A DNA stretch of 64,000 bases, taken from CAYOXD01 sp964407825. GTDB taxonomy: Bacteria; Desulfobacterota; Desulfobacteria; Desulfobacterales; JAFDDL01. The translations under genes and the position numbers were made by a program. Positions 53,749 to 63,419 of the stretch are shown here, in pieces; the first letter of the stretch is position 1; the number at the start of each line of letters is the position of its first letter. The DNA lies in assembly GCA_964407825.1 (NCBI GenBank), contig CAYOXD010000001.1:1-64000 (forward strand), read 5' to 3'. The notes beneath the pieces were generated by a model that ran no database searches, was not told the DNA's origin, and worked only from the letters and a program-made list of their open reading frames with translations.

Positions 53749-53980
53749 CAAAATCTATTGAAGATACAAAAAAAAATTCATTTATCGAAGTGTAATCCTC
53801 TTAATGACGAATTCCGGCGATGCCGGATTCTCCCCTCCGAATCCAACGGTTGCTGCAGACAACAGTGAAGAGAAATGGACAGTCTCGCCCTTTTTGGAAC
53901 GGGAGTTGAAAGGCAGTCTTCCCAGAGGGGAAGCAGTGATCCGCCTTAACCATAGATTGAAGTCATTAAGCCACAAGGGG

Positions 53981-54280
53981 CTATTGAGGTGAGAGGGGGT
54001 GGCCCGCGCCAGCCGATGGTTCGGGGGATTCTTCTGAATCCGGGGGGGCATTCTCAAATGTCATAGCGCGAGGCCGATCCTTCAGAAGATGATCCAGCCG
54101 GTCGTTGACGGTGTTCAATTTTTTTGCAATTTCATCGAGCCGAATGCCGATGGCGACAAGAAGAAAAAACAGAAGAAGATAGGCGGACCCCGTCTCCCCC
54201 CAATCTAGAAAAAATCGCCCGACAAAGAGAATGAGGGCGAAAACGATTACGCTGACAAGATATGGAAGTTTTTCCCGCAT
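53981..54280 (-). CDS. Small membrane protein of unknown function
   Basis: A 99-residue protein. Two adjacent hydrophobic segments (LPYLVSVIVFALILFVGRFFL and GSAYLLLFFLLVAIGIRL; about 5-45) are followed by a helix (DEIAKKLNTVNDRLDHLLKD) and a Pro/Glu-rich tail. The start at 54280 is set by a G-rich ribosome site; an open frame to 54349 is also possible. It belongs to no family I recognise. Confidence 0.6.
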   Translation of the reverse strand: MREKLPYLVSVIVFALILFVGRFFLDWGETGSAYLLLFFLLVAIGIRLDEIAKKLNTVNDRLDHLLKDRPRAMTFENAPPDSEESPEPSAGAGHPLSPQ

Positions 54281-54452
54281 GAACTGCCCCCCCGCTCTTT
54301 CCGTCCCGCCCCCTCTGCAGCTGCCCCTTCTAACGCTTGATAATTTCATCGGGCATGATATATCTTTGCGGATGCTGTTTTGGGAAACGGTCCGACAACC
54401 AGTCGGATTTCAACTTTATGCAATTTTAACCCAGAGGCCAGCACCGGGTCGA

Positions 54453-54477
54453 TTATTATGGAGATGTAACATAATAA
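54453..54477. promoter_or_regulatory. Perfect palindrome upstream of panP
   Basis: TTATTATG (54453-54460) and CATAATAA (54470-54477) form an 8-base inverted repeat around 9 bases. It is 55 bases before the panP start and could be an operator. No promoter was called with confidence here. Confidence 0.4.
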
Positions 54478-54531
54478 TAACAGGGTTGCAATGGATCCCC
54501 CCAGCCTCCCGGCCCCAGACAAAGGTGAACA

Positions 54532-56175
54532 ATGAATAATAGTAGACCACCGGCTTCCGGCCCCTCAAAACGCCTCATTGCCAACTGGGAAACGCTGCAA
54601 CGCACTTTTCTGCGGCCGGAAAACGAAGAGGCCAAGAACACCCTCATCAAATACATGGCGCAGATTCTGTTCGGCCTCCATGACTTCCTTATACAACATG
54701 TTGGTATTACTGAAGAAAAATCCATATTGGAGTTATCCCGTCAGTACTCCGAAACCATTCTACCGAAAACACCTGAAAAGAAATTGGCAGAAGTCATTAC
54801 CGAACTGGTAACGGACATCGCCCCCCATGCGGTCAATGTGGCCTCCCCCTATTTCATCGGCCACATGACGGCGGCCATCCCTTTCTTCATGGTGCATCTG
54901 AAAACGATCACAGCTGCCCTGAACCAGAATGTCGTCAAGCTGGAGACTTCCAAGGTCGTCTCCATCATGGAAAAGCAAGTGCTGGCAAAAATTCACCGGC
55001 TGATCTTCAACCGGGAGGATACCTTCTACAGAAAGCATGTGCAAAACACGGAATCAGCCCTGGGCTGTTTCACGGAAAACGGCACCATCGCCAACCTCAC
55101 TGCCCTGTGGGTGGCCCGCAATCGGGCGTTCGCCTCCATATCCGATTTCGAGGGCATCGAAAAAGAAGGCCTCGCTGCCGCCTACCGGGCCTACGGCGTG
55201 GAGCGCTGCGTTTTTCTGGTTTCCCGGCTGGGGCATTATTCTCTCCGCAAGGCCGGCGGACTGCTTGGTATTGGTAATCAGAACGTGATCGCCATTGACG
55301 TGGACGCCCATCACCGCATTGATATGAATCTGCTTCGCAGAACCGTCCATCAGTTGGAAGCAGAGGGCAAAACCCGCATCCTGGCCATCATCGGCATTGC
55401 CGGAGCGACGGAAACCGGCACCATCGACCCCCTGGGAGAAATGAGCCGCCTGTGCCGGGATCACGGAATTCATTTCCATATCGACGCTGCCTGGGGAGGC
55501 CCCACGCTGGTATCGGATCGATATCGCCACCTTCTGAAGGGAATCGAGAGGGCGGACTCCGTGACCATCGATGGACACAAGCAATTCTACATGCCCATGA
55601 GCTGCGGCATGGTCTACTTCAAGGACCCCCATGCCCTCGACGCCGTGGCCTATCATGCCCGCTATATAAACCGCCCGGGCTCCGTCGACCTGGGCATCAA
55701 GTCGCTCTCGGGCTCCAGGGAGGCGAATTCCCTGATCCTCGACAGCGCGCTCAAAATCATGGGCACCAACGGCTATGCCCTGCTCATCGACAACGGGATT
55801 CGAACGGCCCGGGAATTCGCCGATGAAATCGAGCAGCGGGCCGACTTCGAGCTGACAACCCCCCCCACCCTGAACATTCTGACCTATCGGCTATTTCCTG
55901 TCGCCCTGAAGCAATCATTGCCCGGCCTGGACCTGGACGGCAAAAAGCGTCTGTACGACCGGCTAAACCATATCAACCGAGCCGTTCAGCGCCGGCAGCG
56001 CGAGGCAGGCCGCAGTTTCGTCTCCAGGACATCCCTCAAAGGAACCGACGAGTGGCCCGAGGAACGAATCGTTCTAAGGGCAGTGATCATGAACCCCATG
56101 ACAACGATCCGAATATTGCGTGAAATTCTGGATGAGCAGGAGGCCCTCTGCTCCCAGATCGTGGCGGGCCGGTAA
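54532..56175 (+). CDS. panP: PLP-dependent aspartate 1-decarboxylase (PanP-type)
   Basis: A 547-residue PLP decarboxylase of the group II glutamate-decarboxylase-like class. Landmarks: NVASPYFIGHMTAAIP, TENGTIANLTALWVARN, HYSLRKAGGLLGIG, FHIDAAWGGPTLVSD, and the PLP lysine in TIDGHKQFYMPMSCG. The length equals that of Vibrio PanP, an alternative to PanD for making beta-alanine, a precursor of pantothenate and coenzyme A. The substrate assignment rests on overall resemblance. A strong terminator follows. Confidence 0.85.
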   Translation: MNNSRPPASGPSKRLIANWETLQRTFLRPENEEAKNTLIKYMAQILFGLHDFLIQHVGITEEKSILELSRQYSETILPKTPEKKLAEVITELVTDIAPHAVNVASPYFIGHMTAAIPFFMVHLKTITAALNQNVVKLETSKVVSIMEKQVLAKIHRLIFNREDTFYRKHVQNTESALGCFTENGTIANLTALWVARNRAFASISDFEGIEKEGLAAAYRAYGVERCVFLVSRLGHYSLRKAGGLLGIGNQNVIAIDVDAHHRIDMNLLRRTVHQLEAEGKTRILAIIGIAGATETGTIDPLGEMSRLCRDHGIHFHIDAAWGGPTLVSDRYRHLLKGIERADSVTIDGHKQFYMPMSCGMVYFKDPHALDAVAYHARYINRPGSVDLGIKSLSGSREANSLILDSALKIMGTNGYALLIDNGIRTAREFADEIEQRADFELTTPPTLNILTYRLFPVALKQSLPGLDLDGKKRLYDRLNHINRAVQRRQREAGRSFVSRTSLKGTDEWPEERIVLRAVIMNPMTTIRILREILDEQEALCSQIVAGR

Positions 56176-56190
56176 ACAAGAAGAAAATAC

Positions 56191-56222
56191 AAAGCCCGCC
56201 GGCATGGCCGGCGGGCTTTTTT
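56191..56222. terminator. Strong intrinsic terminator between panP and tRNA-Met
   Basis: AGCCCGCCGGC and GCCGGCGGGCT form a perfect 11-base stem around ATG, followed by six T. An A-run on the left side makes it suited to terminate transcripts from both directions. Confidence 0.9.
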
Positions 56223-56225
56223 CTC

Positions 56226-56302
56226 TGGTGGCGATGCAGGGATTTGAACCCCGGACACTGCGGATATGAGCCGCATGCTCTGACCGACTGAGCTACATCG
56301 CC
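56226..56302 (-). tRNA. tRNA-Met (CAU), elongator type
   Basis: On the minus strand the 77-base sequence folds into a standard cloverleaf. The acceptor stem is GGCGATG/CATCGCC, the D-arm has AGCTCAGTCGGTCAGAGC, the anticodon stem-loop is GCGG-CTCATAT-CCGC with anticodon CAT, and the T-arm is CCGGG-GTTCAAATC-CC.GG type. The 3' CCA is encoded. The sequence resembles elongator tRNA-Met more than tRNA-Ile2. Confidence 0.93.
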
Positions 56303-56408
56303 TTTTCGAATGCAACCCGCTTTTTCACGGGGAGGCAGTTGTCTACCAGCTCCCACGCGGCAAGTCAAGCCCAATCGGGTTGCGCCGGGAATTTTCGGCC
56401 CAGGACGC

Positions 56409-58265
56409 CTATGGATGCGCGCCAGTGGCGCCGGCAGTCTGGGAGCCGGTCGCTTCCACCGTATATTCCTCGAGGTTTTCCGGCAAGTTTGAAAAAACAA
56501 TCATAAAGGGCCGCTCCTGTCCGGGTTTGATACCCACATCGGCCTTGTTATCGCCCTCTTTGTTTTCAAGCCGGCTCCTGATCGTTTTCAGGGGCAGTTT
56601 GGAAATCTCGAGGGGGCTGAGCATGTTTCCGCAATACACCGCTTGCGTGCTCACCAGCCGCTTTCCCTGGGCATAGAGCTTGCCGGTTATCTGTATGAAG
56701 CTCCTGGCATCCGGGTACTCATTGCGCGCCTTGCCGGAAATAACAAAAAGACGGCCAGCATCCTTGTTATCAACGAAACGGGCATCGATATCCATGGCCT
56801 TGATCTTGCTGTATCCCGGGTCCGGCCCCTGGGATTTTTGGGCTCCGGACCAAAAGGAATTATGAAAACTCCCCTGATACATATACAGGAAGCCGCCCCC
56901 AAGACCGCCGATGGCAAGGATCAGGATCAGCGCCACGACCCAGACCGTACTCGAACGCTCCTCTCCGGCTTTCAGGATTTCGGGTTCGGGCCCCCCACTG
57001 GAAACCACCGCGCCCTCCTCCTCGGGCTCCAGATCTTCTGTAACATCGACTCCAGGTGCGGCGCCTCCGCTGTCCATGGCAGCGGCCGCCTCCGTCGTCG
57101 TTTCCCCTTCTGCCGCTGATTGATCGGTGGGTTCGTCAAGGAATTGCAGATCCAGGTCCTCCGATGCGGAAACTTCCTCCACCGCCTCGGAGGCGCCATC
57201 GTCCTCCTCCGCATCAAGGGAGATCTTGAAGTCATCCTCGTCTTCCCCTTCGCCGGCAGAAGCGTCCGGCTCCTCCGCTTCAAATTCCAGGGACAACTCT
57301 TCGGATGCCTCTTCAGGGGCGGGTGCCGGTGAGGACGCTTCCGCCTGTGCCGAGTCGGCAGATTCGCCGCCATCCTCTTTTTCCATCATCTCTTCCAGGC
57401 CGGAAAAATCCAACTCTTCGGTTGTATCGGACGGCGTCGCCTCTGTTTCCGAACCCTGCTCCGCTTCGGCACCTTCCAATTCGAGTTTCAATTCCTCTTC
57501 CTGAGACGCTGCCGGAGAATCGGAATCCTCCGAGGATTCGGTTTCCATCATCTCCTCAAGGCCGGAAAGATCAAGATCTTCAGTGGCGGCAGGGGAAGAC
57601 GCCGTCGTCTCAGGCGTCGCCGGCGCTTCCAGCTCCGACGCCGCGGGCTCTGTTCCGGGGGACGACTTCATCAAGTCGTCCAAATCGGACAGATCGATAT
57701 CATCTGAATCATCTGAAGCTGCCGGAGCTTCCGCCTCGGTTTCCTTCATGTCCTGCTCAAGCATCTTCTCGATATCCGAGAGGTCGAAATCCCCTCCAGC
57801 CTCCTTGGCTTCCACCTCCTCGTCCAGATCGAAAATCAGATCCTCTGGTTCCGGCCCCTCCTCTTCCACTTCTGGGCCAGCGCCCGGGTCGGTTTCAAGC
57901 ATCTTCTCGATTTCCGAAATATCCAGCACGCCCATACTGGTATCCGGCCCACTTGAAGTCTCATCGGGCTTGGAAGGAGGTCTTTTTTCCTCCTTGGAAT
58001 CACCGGCTTGCACCTCACCCGGGCTGCTGTCGAGCATCTTCTCGATCTCGGACAGATCCAGTCCCTGGTCCTTTGCCGACCCGGCGGGAGGTGTCCCCCC
58101 CACGCCATCGGTGGGTTGCGCGGAGACCGGGGCCTCGGGTGGCGTTTCCGGGTATACCACGAAGATGGTTCGGCACTTGGAACAGCGGACTTTCGATCCC
58201 TTCGGCTTGACGAGACTGTCCTTTAGATTGAAACGGGCGTTGCAATTTTGACAGGTGACAATCAT
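56409..58265 (-). CDS. Zinc-ribbon protein with repeated 'IEKML' motifs and DUF3426 domain
   Basis: A 618-residue protein. Residues 5-31 are an MJ0042-type zinc ribbon (CQNC...CSKC). Residues about 70-300 are highly acidic and hold six copies of a short motif of the form D-L/I-S-D/E-x-E-K-M-L-D/E (around 70, 115, 161, 191, 232 and 286). A transmembrane segment (STVWVVALILILAIGGLGGGFLYMY; about 450-475) precedes a C-terminal beta-rich DUF3426 domain with IQITGKLYAQGKRLVSTQAVYCGN and FMIVFSNLP. It overlaps hpt by 4 bases. The function is unknown. Confidence 0.82.
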   Translation of the reverse strand: MIVTCQNCNARFNLKDSLVKPKGSKVRCSKCRTIFVVYPETPPEAPVSAQPTDGVGGTPPAGSAKDQGLDLSEIEKMLDSSPGEVQAGDSKEEKRPPSKPDETSSGPDTSMGVLDISEIEKMLETDPGAGPEVEEEGPEPEDLIFDLDEEVEAKEAGGDFDLSDIEKMLEQDMKETEAEAPAASDDSDDIDLSDLDDLMKSSPGTEPAASELEAPATPETTASSPAATEDLDLSGLEEMMETESSEDSDSPAASQEEELKLELEGAEAEQGSETEATPSDTTEELDFSGLEEMMEKEDGGESADSAQAEASSPAPAPEEASEELSLEFEAEEPDASAGEGEDEDDFKISLDAEEDDGASEAVEEVSASEDLDLQFLDEPTDQSAAEGETTTEAAAAMDSGGAAPGVDVTEDLEPEEEGAVVSSGGPEPEILKAGEERSSTVWVVALILILAIGGLGGGFLYMYQGSFHNSFWSGAQKSQGPDPGYSKIKAMDIDARFVDNKDAGRLFVISGKARNEYPDARSFIQITGKLYAQGKRLVSTQAVYCGNMLSPLEISKLPLKTIRSRLENKEGDNKADVGIKPGQERPFMIVFSNLPENLEEYTVEATGSQTAGATGAHP

Positions 58266-58801
58266 GGCTTATCCTCGTTGGGGGTTAACTTTACCTCGAA
58301 AATTCCCGGCAGCTGTCGATATTTTTCCGCATAATCCAGCCCGTAGCCCACCAGAAATCCGCTTTCCACAGGGTAACCGGCATAATCGATCGAAACGGAT
58401 GTCTCTCGCCGCTCACGCTTATCGATAAAGGCGCAAGTCCTGACGCTCCGAGGCCCCAAAGCTTTGAGACAATCGCCCAGGGAAACCAGGGTCTGCCCCG
58501 TATCGATAATATCTTCCACTACCAGAACATCTTTTCCCCTGATATCGATTCCCGGCGGTTTCGTCAACATCACCCGCCCCGATGAACATGATCCATCGGC
58601 ATAGCTCGAGGCGCCCATAAAATCGATCTCAACCGGAATGCGCAGATGACGGACGAGATCCGATAAAAAAATAAACGCGCCCTTCAAAATACCGATCACC
58701 ACCAGGGACCTGCCCCGGTAATCAGCGGAAATCCTGTCAGCCAGGCGGGTGACAATGCCTTCAATATCCTCTGGCGAAAGAATCGGTGTCAAATTATCCA
58801 T
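58262..58801 (-). CDS. hpt: Hypoxanthine phosphoribosyltransferase
   Basis: A 179-residue purine salvage enzyme. The PRPP-binding motif is VLVVEDIIDTGQT, preceded by KGAFIFLSDLVRHL and the flexible loop around SSYADGSCSSGRVML. It ends in YRQLPGIFEVK. The start at 58801 matches the family; the frame is open to 58864 but lacks a clear start signal. Confidence 0.93.
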   Translation of the reverse strand: MDNLTPILSPEDIEGIVTRLADRISADYRGRSLVVIGILKGAFIFLSDLVRHLRIPVEIDFMGASSYADGSCSSGRVMLTKPPGIDIRGKDVLVVEDIIDTGQTLVSLGDCLKALGPRSVRTCAFIDKRERRETSVSIDYAGYPVESGFLVGYGLDYAEKYRQLPGIFEVKLTPNEDKP

Positions 58802-58877
58802 GTCATGGCCATACGTCGATGAAAGGTCCGGATACAGGCTACCTGCCCCTGCCGCTCTTGTCAATTAATTTCAATTA

Positions 58878-59798
58878 TTACAAGCCACTTTCCGCAAGCT
58901 TTGCCACCAGCTCCCGCTGCTCGGGGCTCAGTCTCTTAGGCAGGGTTACCTGAATCTGGACAAAGAGGTCACCGCTTCCGCCCCCCCTCATTTTGGGCAA
59001 CCCGTGACCTGCCAATCGCATCTTGGTCTTGTGGTTGGTGCCTGCGGGGATCTTAAGGCTCAACTCCTTGCCCTCCAGCGTGGGGATGGACACGCTCGTC
59101 CCCAACATGGCCTCGGTCAACCGTATCTTCCGGATGACGGTCAGATCACAGCCCTCCACCAAATACAGCGGATCCTTCAGCACGCTGGCCTTGATATAAA
59201 GATCCCCCGGTGGCCCACCGTATGGGCTCGGATTTCCCTTGCCGGCCAACCTGAGTTTCTTACCATGAATCATGCCCCGGGGGATGGTAACGGAAACCTT
59301 ATCTACCCGATCCCCCTTCTGAATGGAGATGGTCTTCTGGGTACCGGTGGCCACTTCCCGCAGCAGAAGCGGCAGCTCGTAGACCACATCGGCGCCCTTC
59401 ATCTGGGCCTGAGCCCTAGACCCGGCGCCAAGGGGCTCACCCTGACCGAATCCCTGAAAAAAAGAAAAATGGGGACTGCCCCTTACCCCGGACCGGCTTC
59501 CGCCGAAACCAAATTCTCGGAAAATATCGGAAAAGTCAAATCCGCGGAAAATATCTTCCTGGGAAAAACGCTGTCGAAAACCGCTGGCACCGAACTGATC
59601 GTACTGCTGACGCTTTTCCTTGTCGCTCAAAACGGCATAGGCCTCGCTGATCTGCTTGAACTTCTCTTCAGCGGATTTGTCTCCCTTGTTCTGGTCCGGA
59701 TGGTGCTTCATGGCCAGCTTCCGGTAGGCCTTTTTAATCTCATCGCTCGAGGCGTCCTTCTTCACCCCGAGCAATTTGTAATAATCCATCCCGGCCAT
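58878..59798 (-). CDS. cbpA: DnaJ-class II co-chaperone (CbpA-like)
   Basis: A 306-residue J-domain protein. The J-domain (YYKLLGVKKDASSDEIKKAYRKLAMKHHPDQN) includes HPD and is followed by a G/F-rich stretch (FGFGGSRSGVRG) and two beta-sandwich client-binding domains (VSVTIPRGMIHGKKLRLAGKGNP, LSLKIPAGTNHKTKMRLAGHGLP). There is no zinc-finger, so it is class II rather than DnaJ. It follows mnmG by 88 bases. Confidence 0.92.
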   Translation of the reverse strand: MAGMDYYKLLGVKKDASSDEIKKAYRKLAMKHHPDQNKGDKSAEEKFKQISEAYAVLSDKEKRQQYDQFGASGFRQRFSQEDIFRGFDFSDIFREFGFGGSRSGVRGSPHFSFFQGFGQGEPLGAGSRAQAQMKGADVVYELPLLLREVATGTQKTISIQKGDRVDKVSVTIPRGMIHGKKLRLAGKGNPSPYGGPPGDLYIKASVLKDPLYLVEGCDLTVIRKIRLTEAMLGTSVSIPTLEGKELSLKIPAGTNHKTKMRLAGHGLPKMRGGGSGDLFVQIQVTLPKRLSPEQRELVAKLAESGL

Positions 59799-59886
59799 AT
59801 GTCAGAGATTCCTCCTGGTTTCGAAAAAGGATTTAACTGCATAATATTAATATTTATTCCAAAGATAATGAAACTTTCTGAGACTG

Positions 59887-61788
59887 TCAAGCCACCGACC
59901 GGCTTCCACCGGAAGCCCCCTCACGCCGTTTCTGTACCTTCAAGGCGATCATGAGAACGGACAGGGCCGCCGGCGTCATTCCCTCCATGCGTGAGGCCTG
60001 CCCCAGGGAAACTGGCCTAAGGACTGACAGCTTCTCCTTAAGCTCATTGGAAAGGCCATGGACCTCCCGGAAATCGAAGGTATCCCCGATTCTGATCCGT
60101 TCCAGATCCCGGTATTTTTCGATCTCTTTGAGCTGTCGACGAATGTACCCCTCATACTTGATCTCGATCTCCACCTGCCGGGCAATCTTCCCGTCGACAG
60201 GCCAAGGACTCGCAGCCAGGGCCTGGACCACGTCGTAGTGGATCTCGGCGCGCTTCAGGAGCTGATCCAGGCTGACAGCACCCGTGAGGCCAGGGGTGTT
60301 CCGGGCAGATAGACAGGCGTCAACCGTGGCGCCGGGCTTTATCACCACCTCACGCACCCGCTGGATTTCCTTGGCAATGAGCTCTTTCCGATGTCTCACC
60401 TCCCGGATCGTCTCCTCCCCGATGAGCCCCAGCCCATGACCGACTTCCATAAGTCGTAGATCGGCATTATCCTCCCGAAGCATGAGGCGATATTCTGCCC
60501 TGGAGGTAAACATCCGGTAGGGCTCCCGGGTGCCTCGGGTGACAAGGTCATCGATCATCACCCCCATATAGGCCTCGGATCGATTGAGAACAAGGGGGGA
60601 GCGGCCCTGAACACGGCAGGCGGCATTGATTCCGGCCCAGAGTCCCTGGGCCGCGGCCTCCTCGTACCCGGATGTTCCATTGATCTGGCCAGCCAGGTAG
60701 AGACCTGCCACCTTCCGGGTTTCCAGGGTCTGTCTGAGCTGGAGGGGATTGATATAGTCGTATTCGATGGCATAGGCCGGCCTTACGATCTCGGCGGCCT
60801 CGAGGCCGCGAACCGAATGGACCACCTCCAGCTGAATCTCGACGGGGAGGCTGTTGCCAAGGCCGCTGGCGTAAATTTCCTCTGTATCAATTCCCTCGGG
60901 CTCGAGGATGATCTGGTGACGGTCCTTATCCGCAAACCGGACAACCTTGTCCTCGAAGGAGGGACAGTATCGAGCGGGGGTTCCCTTGATCGTGCCACCA
61001 TAGAGCGCTGAGTATTTCAAATTTCGCCTCACCAAGGCATGCACCGAGGGATCCGTATACCCGATAAAACTGGGCAGCTGGGGCATGGTGATCTTTTCCG
61101 TGAAATGGGAAAAGGGAATCGGCGAGGGATCGGATGGCTGGACCTCGAAGACATTGAAATCGATGCTTCGGCGGCTGAGCCGGGGAGGGGTGCCGGTTTT
61201 CATCCGGCCCAAGGAAAAGCCGAGCCCCCGGAGACACTCGGCGAGTCCGTAGGCCGCAAATTCGCCAGCCCGGCCCGCCTTGACGGTACGGAGGCCGATG
61301 TGGATCAATCCGCTGAGGAAGGTGCCCGTGGCCAGCACCACCGCCCTGGCCGGATACTGGTATCCGAACTGATCCTCCACCCCGGCAACGGCGCCGTTTT
61401 CCACCACGAGCCGCTCCACGAGGGCCTGTTTCAGATCCAGACCGGCTTGCCGCTCCAAAACCGCCTTCATGGCCATATGGTACCGTTTCTTGTCGTTCTG
61501 GGTGCGCGACGAGTGCACCGCCGGGCCCTTCCGGGTGTTTAGGGTCCGGTATTGAATGGCCGTCTGGTCGGTGATCCGGGCCATCTCGCCGCCCAGGGCG
61601 TCGATTTCCTTGACGAGCTGCCCCTTTGCCATGCCGCCGATGGAGGGGCTGCATGGCATGGCGGCCACCTTGTCCAGATCGATGGCCAGCAACAAAACGG
61701 CGCACCCCATCCGAGCCGCCGCAAGGGCCGCCTCGCTGCCGGCGTGGCCCGCCCCAACGACGATGATATCGTAAAGTCTGTGACCCAT
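59887..61788 (-). CDS. mnmG: tRNA uridine 5-carboxymethylaminomethyl modification enzyme MnmG
   Basis: A 633-residue FAD enzyme that acts with MnmE on the wobble uridine of certain tRNAs. The N-terminal Rossmann motif is IVVGAGHAGSEAALAAARMG; RTLNTRKGPAVHSSRTQNDK and TAYGxAQ-type FAD contacts, GTFLSGLIHIG, and the C-terminal MTPAALSVLMIAL follow. The start at 61788 has AGGAATAGCACC upstream. It is divergent from the radical SAM gene. Confidence 0.95.
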   Translation of the reverse strand: MGHRLYDIIVVGAGHAGSEAALAAARMGCAVLLLAIDLDKVAAMPCSPSIGGMAKGQLVKEIDALGGEMARITDQTAIQYRTLNTRKGPAVHSSRTQNDKKRYHMAMKAVLERQAGLDLKQALVERLVVENGAVAGVEDQFGYQYPARAVVLATGTFLSGLIHIGLRTVKAGRAGEFAAYGLAECLRGLGFSLGRMKTGTPPRLSRRSIDFNVFEVQPSDPSPIPFSHFTEKITMPQLPSFIGYTDPSVHALVRRNLKYSALYGGTIKGTPARYCPSFEDKVVRFADKDRHQIILEPEGIDTEEIYASGLGNSLPVEIQLEVVHSVRGLEAAEIVRPAYAIEYDYINPLQLRQTLETRKVAGLYLAGQINGTSGYEEAAAQGLWAGINAACRVQGRSPLVLNRSEAYMGVMIDDLVTRGTREPYRMFTSRAEYRLMLREDNADLRLMEVGHGLGLIGEETIREVRHRKELIAKEIQRVREVVIKPGATVDACLSARNTPGLTGAVSLDQLLKRAEIHYDVVQALAASPWPVDGKIARQVEIEIKYEGYIRRQLKEIEKYRDLERIRIGDTFDFREVHGLSNELKEKLSVLRPVSLGQASRMEGMTPAALSVLMIALKVQKRREGASGGSRSVA

Positions 61789-61813
61789 GGTGCTATTCCT
61801 TTTTTCATGGCAA

Positions 61814-61842
61814 GCTATATAATCGTTTGCCAACCAGGTCAA
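61814..61842 (-). promoter_or_regulatory. Promoter of mnmG
   Basis: On the minus strand TTGACC (61842-61837), 17-base spacer, TATAGC (61819-61814). Transcription would start near 61807, just before the ATG at 61788. The same segment (TATATAAT) could also serve the plus-strand gene. Confidence 0.5.
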
Positions 61843-61865
61843 CTTGAGGAGGGGAGAAGAAAGCG

Positions 61866-62786
61866 GTGAAAAATCGATATCGGGATCTGAACACCTATCT
61901 ACGGGGACTTTTCGGATGCCGCGTACAAAAGGTCACCGTGGATGCGGGCCTCACCTGTCCCAACCGGGACGGCACGCTCTCTACGGCAGGATGCATCTTT
62001 TGCAATGAAAAGGGATCCGGCACCGGCGCCCATGCCCGGAACCTCACCATCACCGATCAGCTGCAGCAGGGGAAGGCATGGATGACCAAGCGGTACAAGG
62101 CTAAAAAATTCATCGCCTATTTCCAATCCTTCTCCAACACCTACGCCCCCCTGGACACACTCGAACGCCTGTACAACGAGGCCCTGGCCGAGGCAGACGT
62201 GGTGGGTCTCTCCATCGGCACCCGGCCCGATTGTGTGAACACCGGTGTTATTGATCTGTTAGCCTCCTACACGCCGCAGCACCTCGTCTGGGTTGAATAC
62301 GGGCTCCAATCGGCCCATGACGCAACCCTTGAACGCATCAACCGCGGTCACACCGTTTCATGCTTCCGCAAGGCGGTAGCCGCCACCCGGGGTCGCGGGA
62401 TCCGCATCTGCGCCCATGTGATCCTCGGGCTTCCGGGTGAAACGGAGGCTCACATGATGGATACGGCCCGCCTGCTCTCAGCGCTGGGCATCGATGGGAT
62501 CAAAATCCACCTGCTCTATGTGGTCAAGGGGACTGCGCTCGATGCAGCCTATCGAAGGGGAGAATATCAGTGCCTCGGCCAGGCAGAGTATGCACGGCTC
62601 GTCTGCCGGTTCATCGAGCGACTGCCACCGGAGATGATCATTCACCGACTCACCGGAGATCCGCATCCCGGAGAGTTGGTGGCCCCCATCTGGGCCCTGG
62701 ACAGAAACAGGACCCTCACCCTCATCCAAAACCGCCTGGAGCAGGAGGACACCTGGCAGGGGAAATACAGCTCCGCCGGCAGGTAA
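61866..62786 (+). CDS. Radical SAM protein, TIGR01212/YhcC family
   Basis: A 306-residue radical SAM enzyme. The cluster motif has the family spacing C-x11-C-x2-C (CPNRDGTLSTAGCIFC), followed by SIGTRPDCV, IHLLYVVKGT, and a C-terminal segment with FIERLPPEMIIHRLTGD. The family's reaction is unknown. The start is GTG at 61866 with AGGAGGGGAG upstream. Confidence 0.9.
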   Translation: MKNRYRDLNTYLRGLFGCRVQKVTVDAGLTCPNRDGTLSTAGCIFCNEKGSGTGAHARNLTITDQLQQGKAWMTKRYKAKKFIAYFQSFSNTYAPLDTLERLYNEALAEADVVGLSIGTRPDCVNTGVIDLLASYTPQHLVWVEYGLQSAHDATLERINRGHTVSCFRKAVAATRGRGIRICAHVILGLPGETEAHMMDTARLLSALGIDGIKIHLLYVVKGTALDAAYRRGEYQCLGQAEYARLVCRFIERLPPEMIIHRLTGDPHPGELVAPIWALDRNRTLTLIQNRLEQEDTWQGKYSSAGR

Positions 62787-62792
62787 TCCCTC

Positions 62793-63419
62793 CTAAAACC
62801 CAAATTCCGCTAATAGGTCATCCACCAGGTCCTGCTTCATCTCCTCCGTGGTGGCGGCCTCGTTGACCTCACGAAGCAGCTTTGCCTTTTGCTCCACATT
62901 TTCCGGAGATCCATTCTTTTGAATATTGAGGATCACCAATACCTCCACCAACCAGTCCCGCATCTGGCCGAGATCGTTGATCAGGGCCTCCATCTTCTGC
63001 CGGGCCACATCCTGGTAGGACTGGGAGGCAATGATATCAAAGAGATGGGCTTTCAATTCGGTCATTTTCTGGGTGAGCTCGGCGGGCGGCAAGTCAGCGA
63101 CAGTCTTTTCAAGGTGGTCGACCTCAAAGGTCAGCTGGTCGGCGCTGTCGAGCACCTGACCGGTGGCCTGGGCCATGAGCTCGATAACGCTCTTGGCACT
63201 CATGACCGCCGAGGGCGCATGCTCACCCGCGCTGGTGAGCGGTGTTTCAACGCTCCTCATGTTGATCACCAGGGCATTGATCTTCTGCGCCAATACCGAA
63301 AGCATTCCTTCCGCGTCGACTTCGGTATCCCATTGATTATACTCGCCGTTAAGAATGGAGTCCGTAGCAGTGATCAATTGTTCGATGTACTTATTGATGT
63401 CTTTTTCCGCAGCAGCCAT
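62793..63419 (-). CDS. cheZ: CheZ-like chemotaxis phosphatase
   Basis: A 208-residue helical protein. The active-site region of CheZ (D-x-x-x-x-Q-x-x-Q-D) is matched by DIIASQSYQDVARQKMEAL with both catalytic residues. The C-terminal CheY-binding peptide (QDLVDDLLAEFGF) is also typical. It would dephosphorylate CheY-P. No other chemotaxis gene is in the window; the GGDEF gene lies 77 bases upstream on the same strand. Confidence 0.88.
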   Translation of the reverse strand: MAAAEKDINKYIEQLITATDSILNGEYNQWDTEVDAEGMLSVLAQKINALVINMRSVETPLTSAGEHAPSAVMSAKSVIELMAQATGQVLDSADQLTFEVDHLEKTVADLPPAELTQKMTELKAHLFDIIASQSYQDVARQKMEALINDLGQMRDWLVEVLVILNIQKNGSPENVEQKAKLLREVNEAATTEEMKQDLVDDLLAEFGF

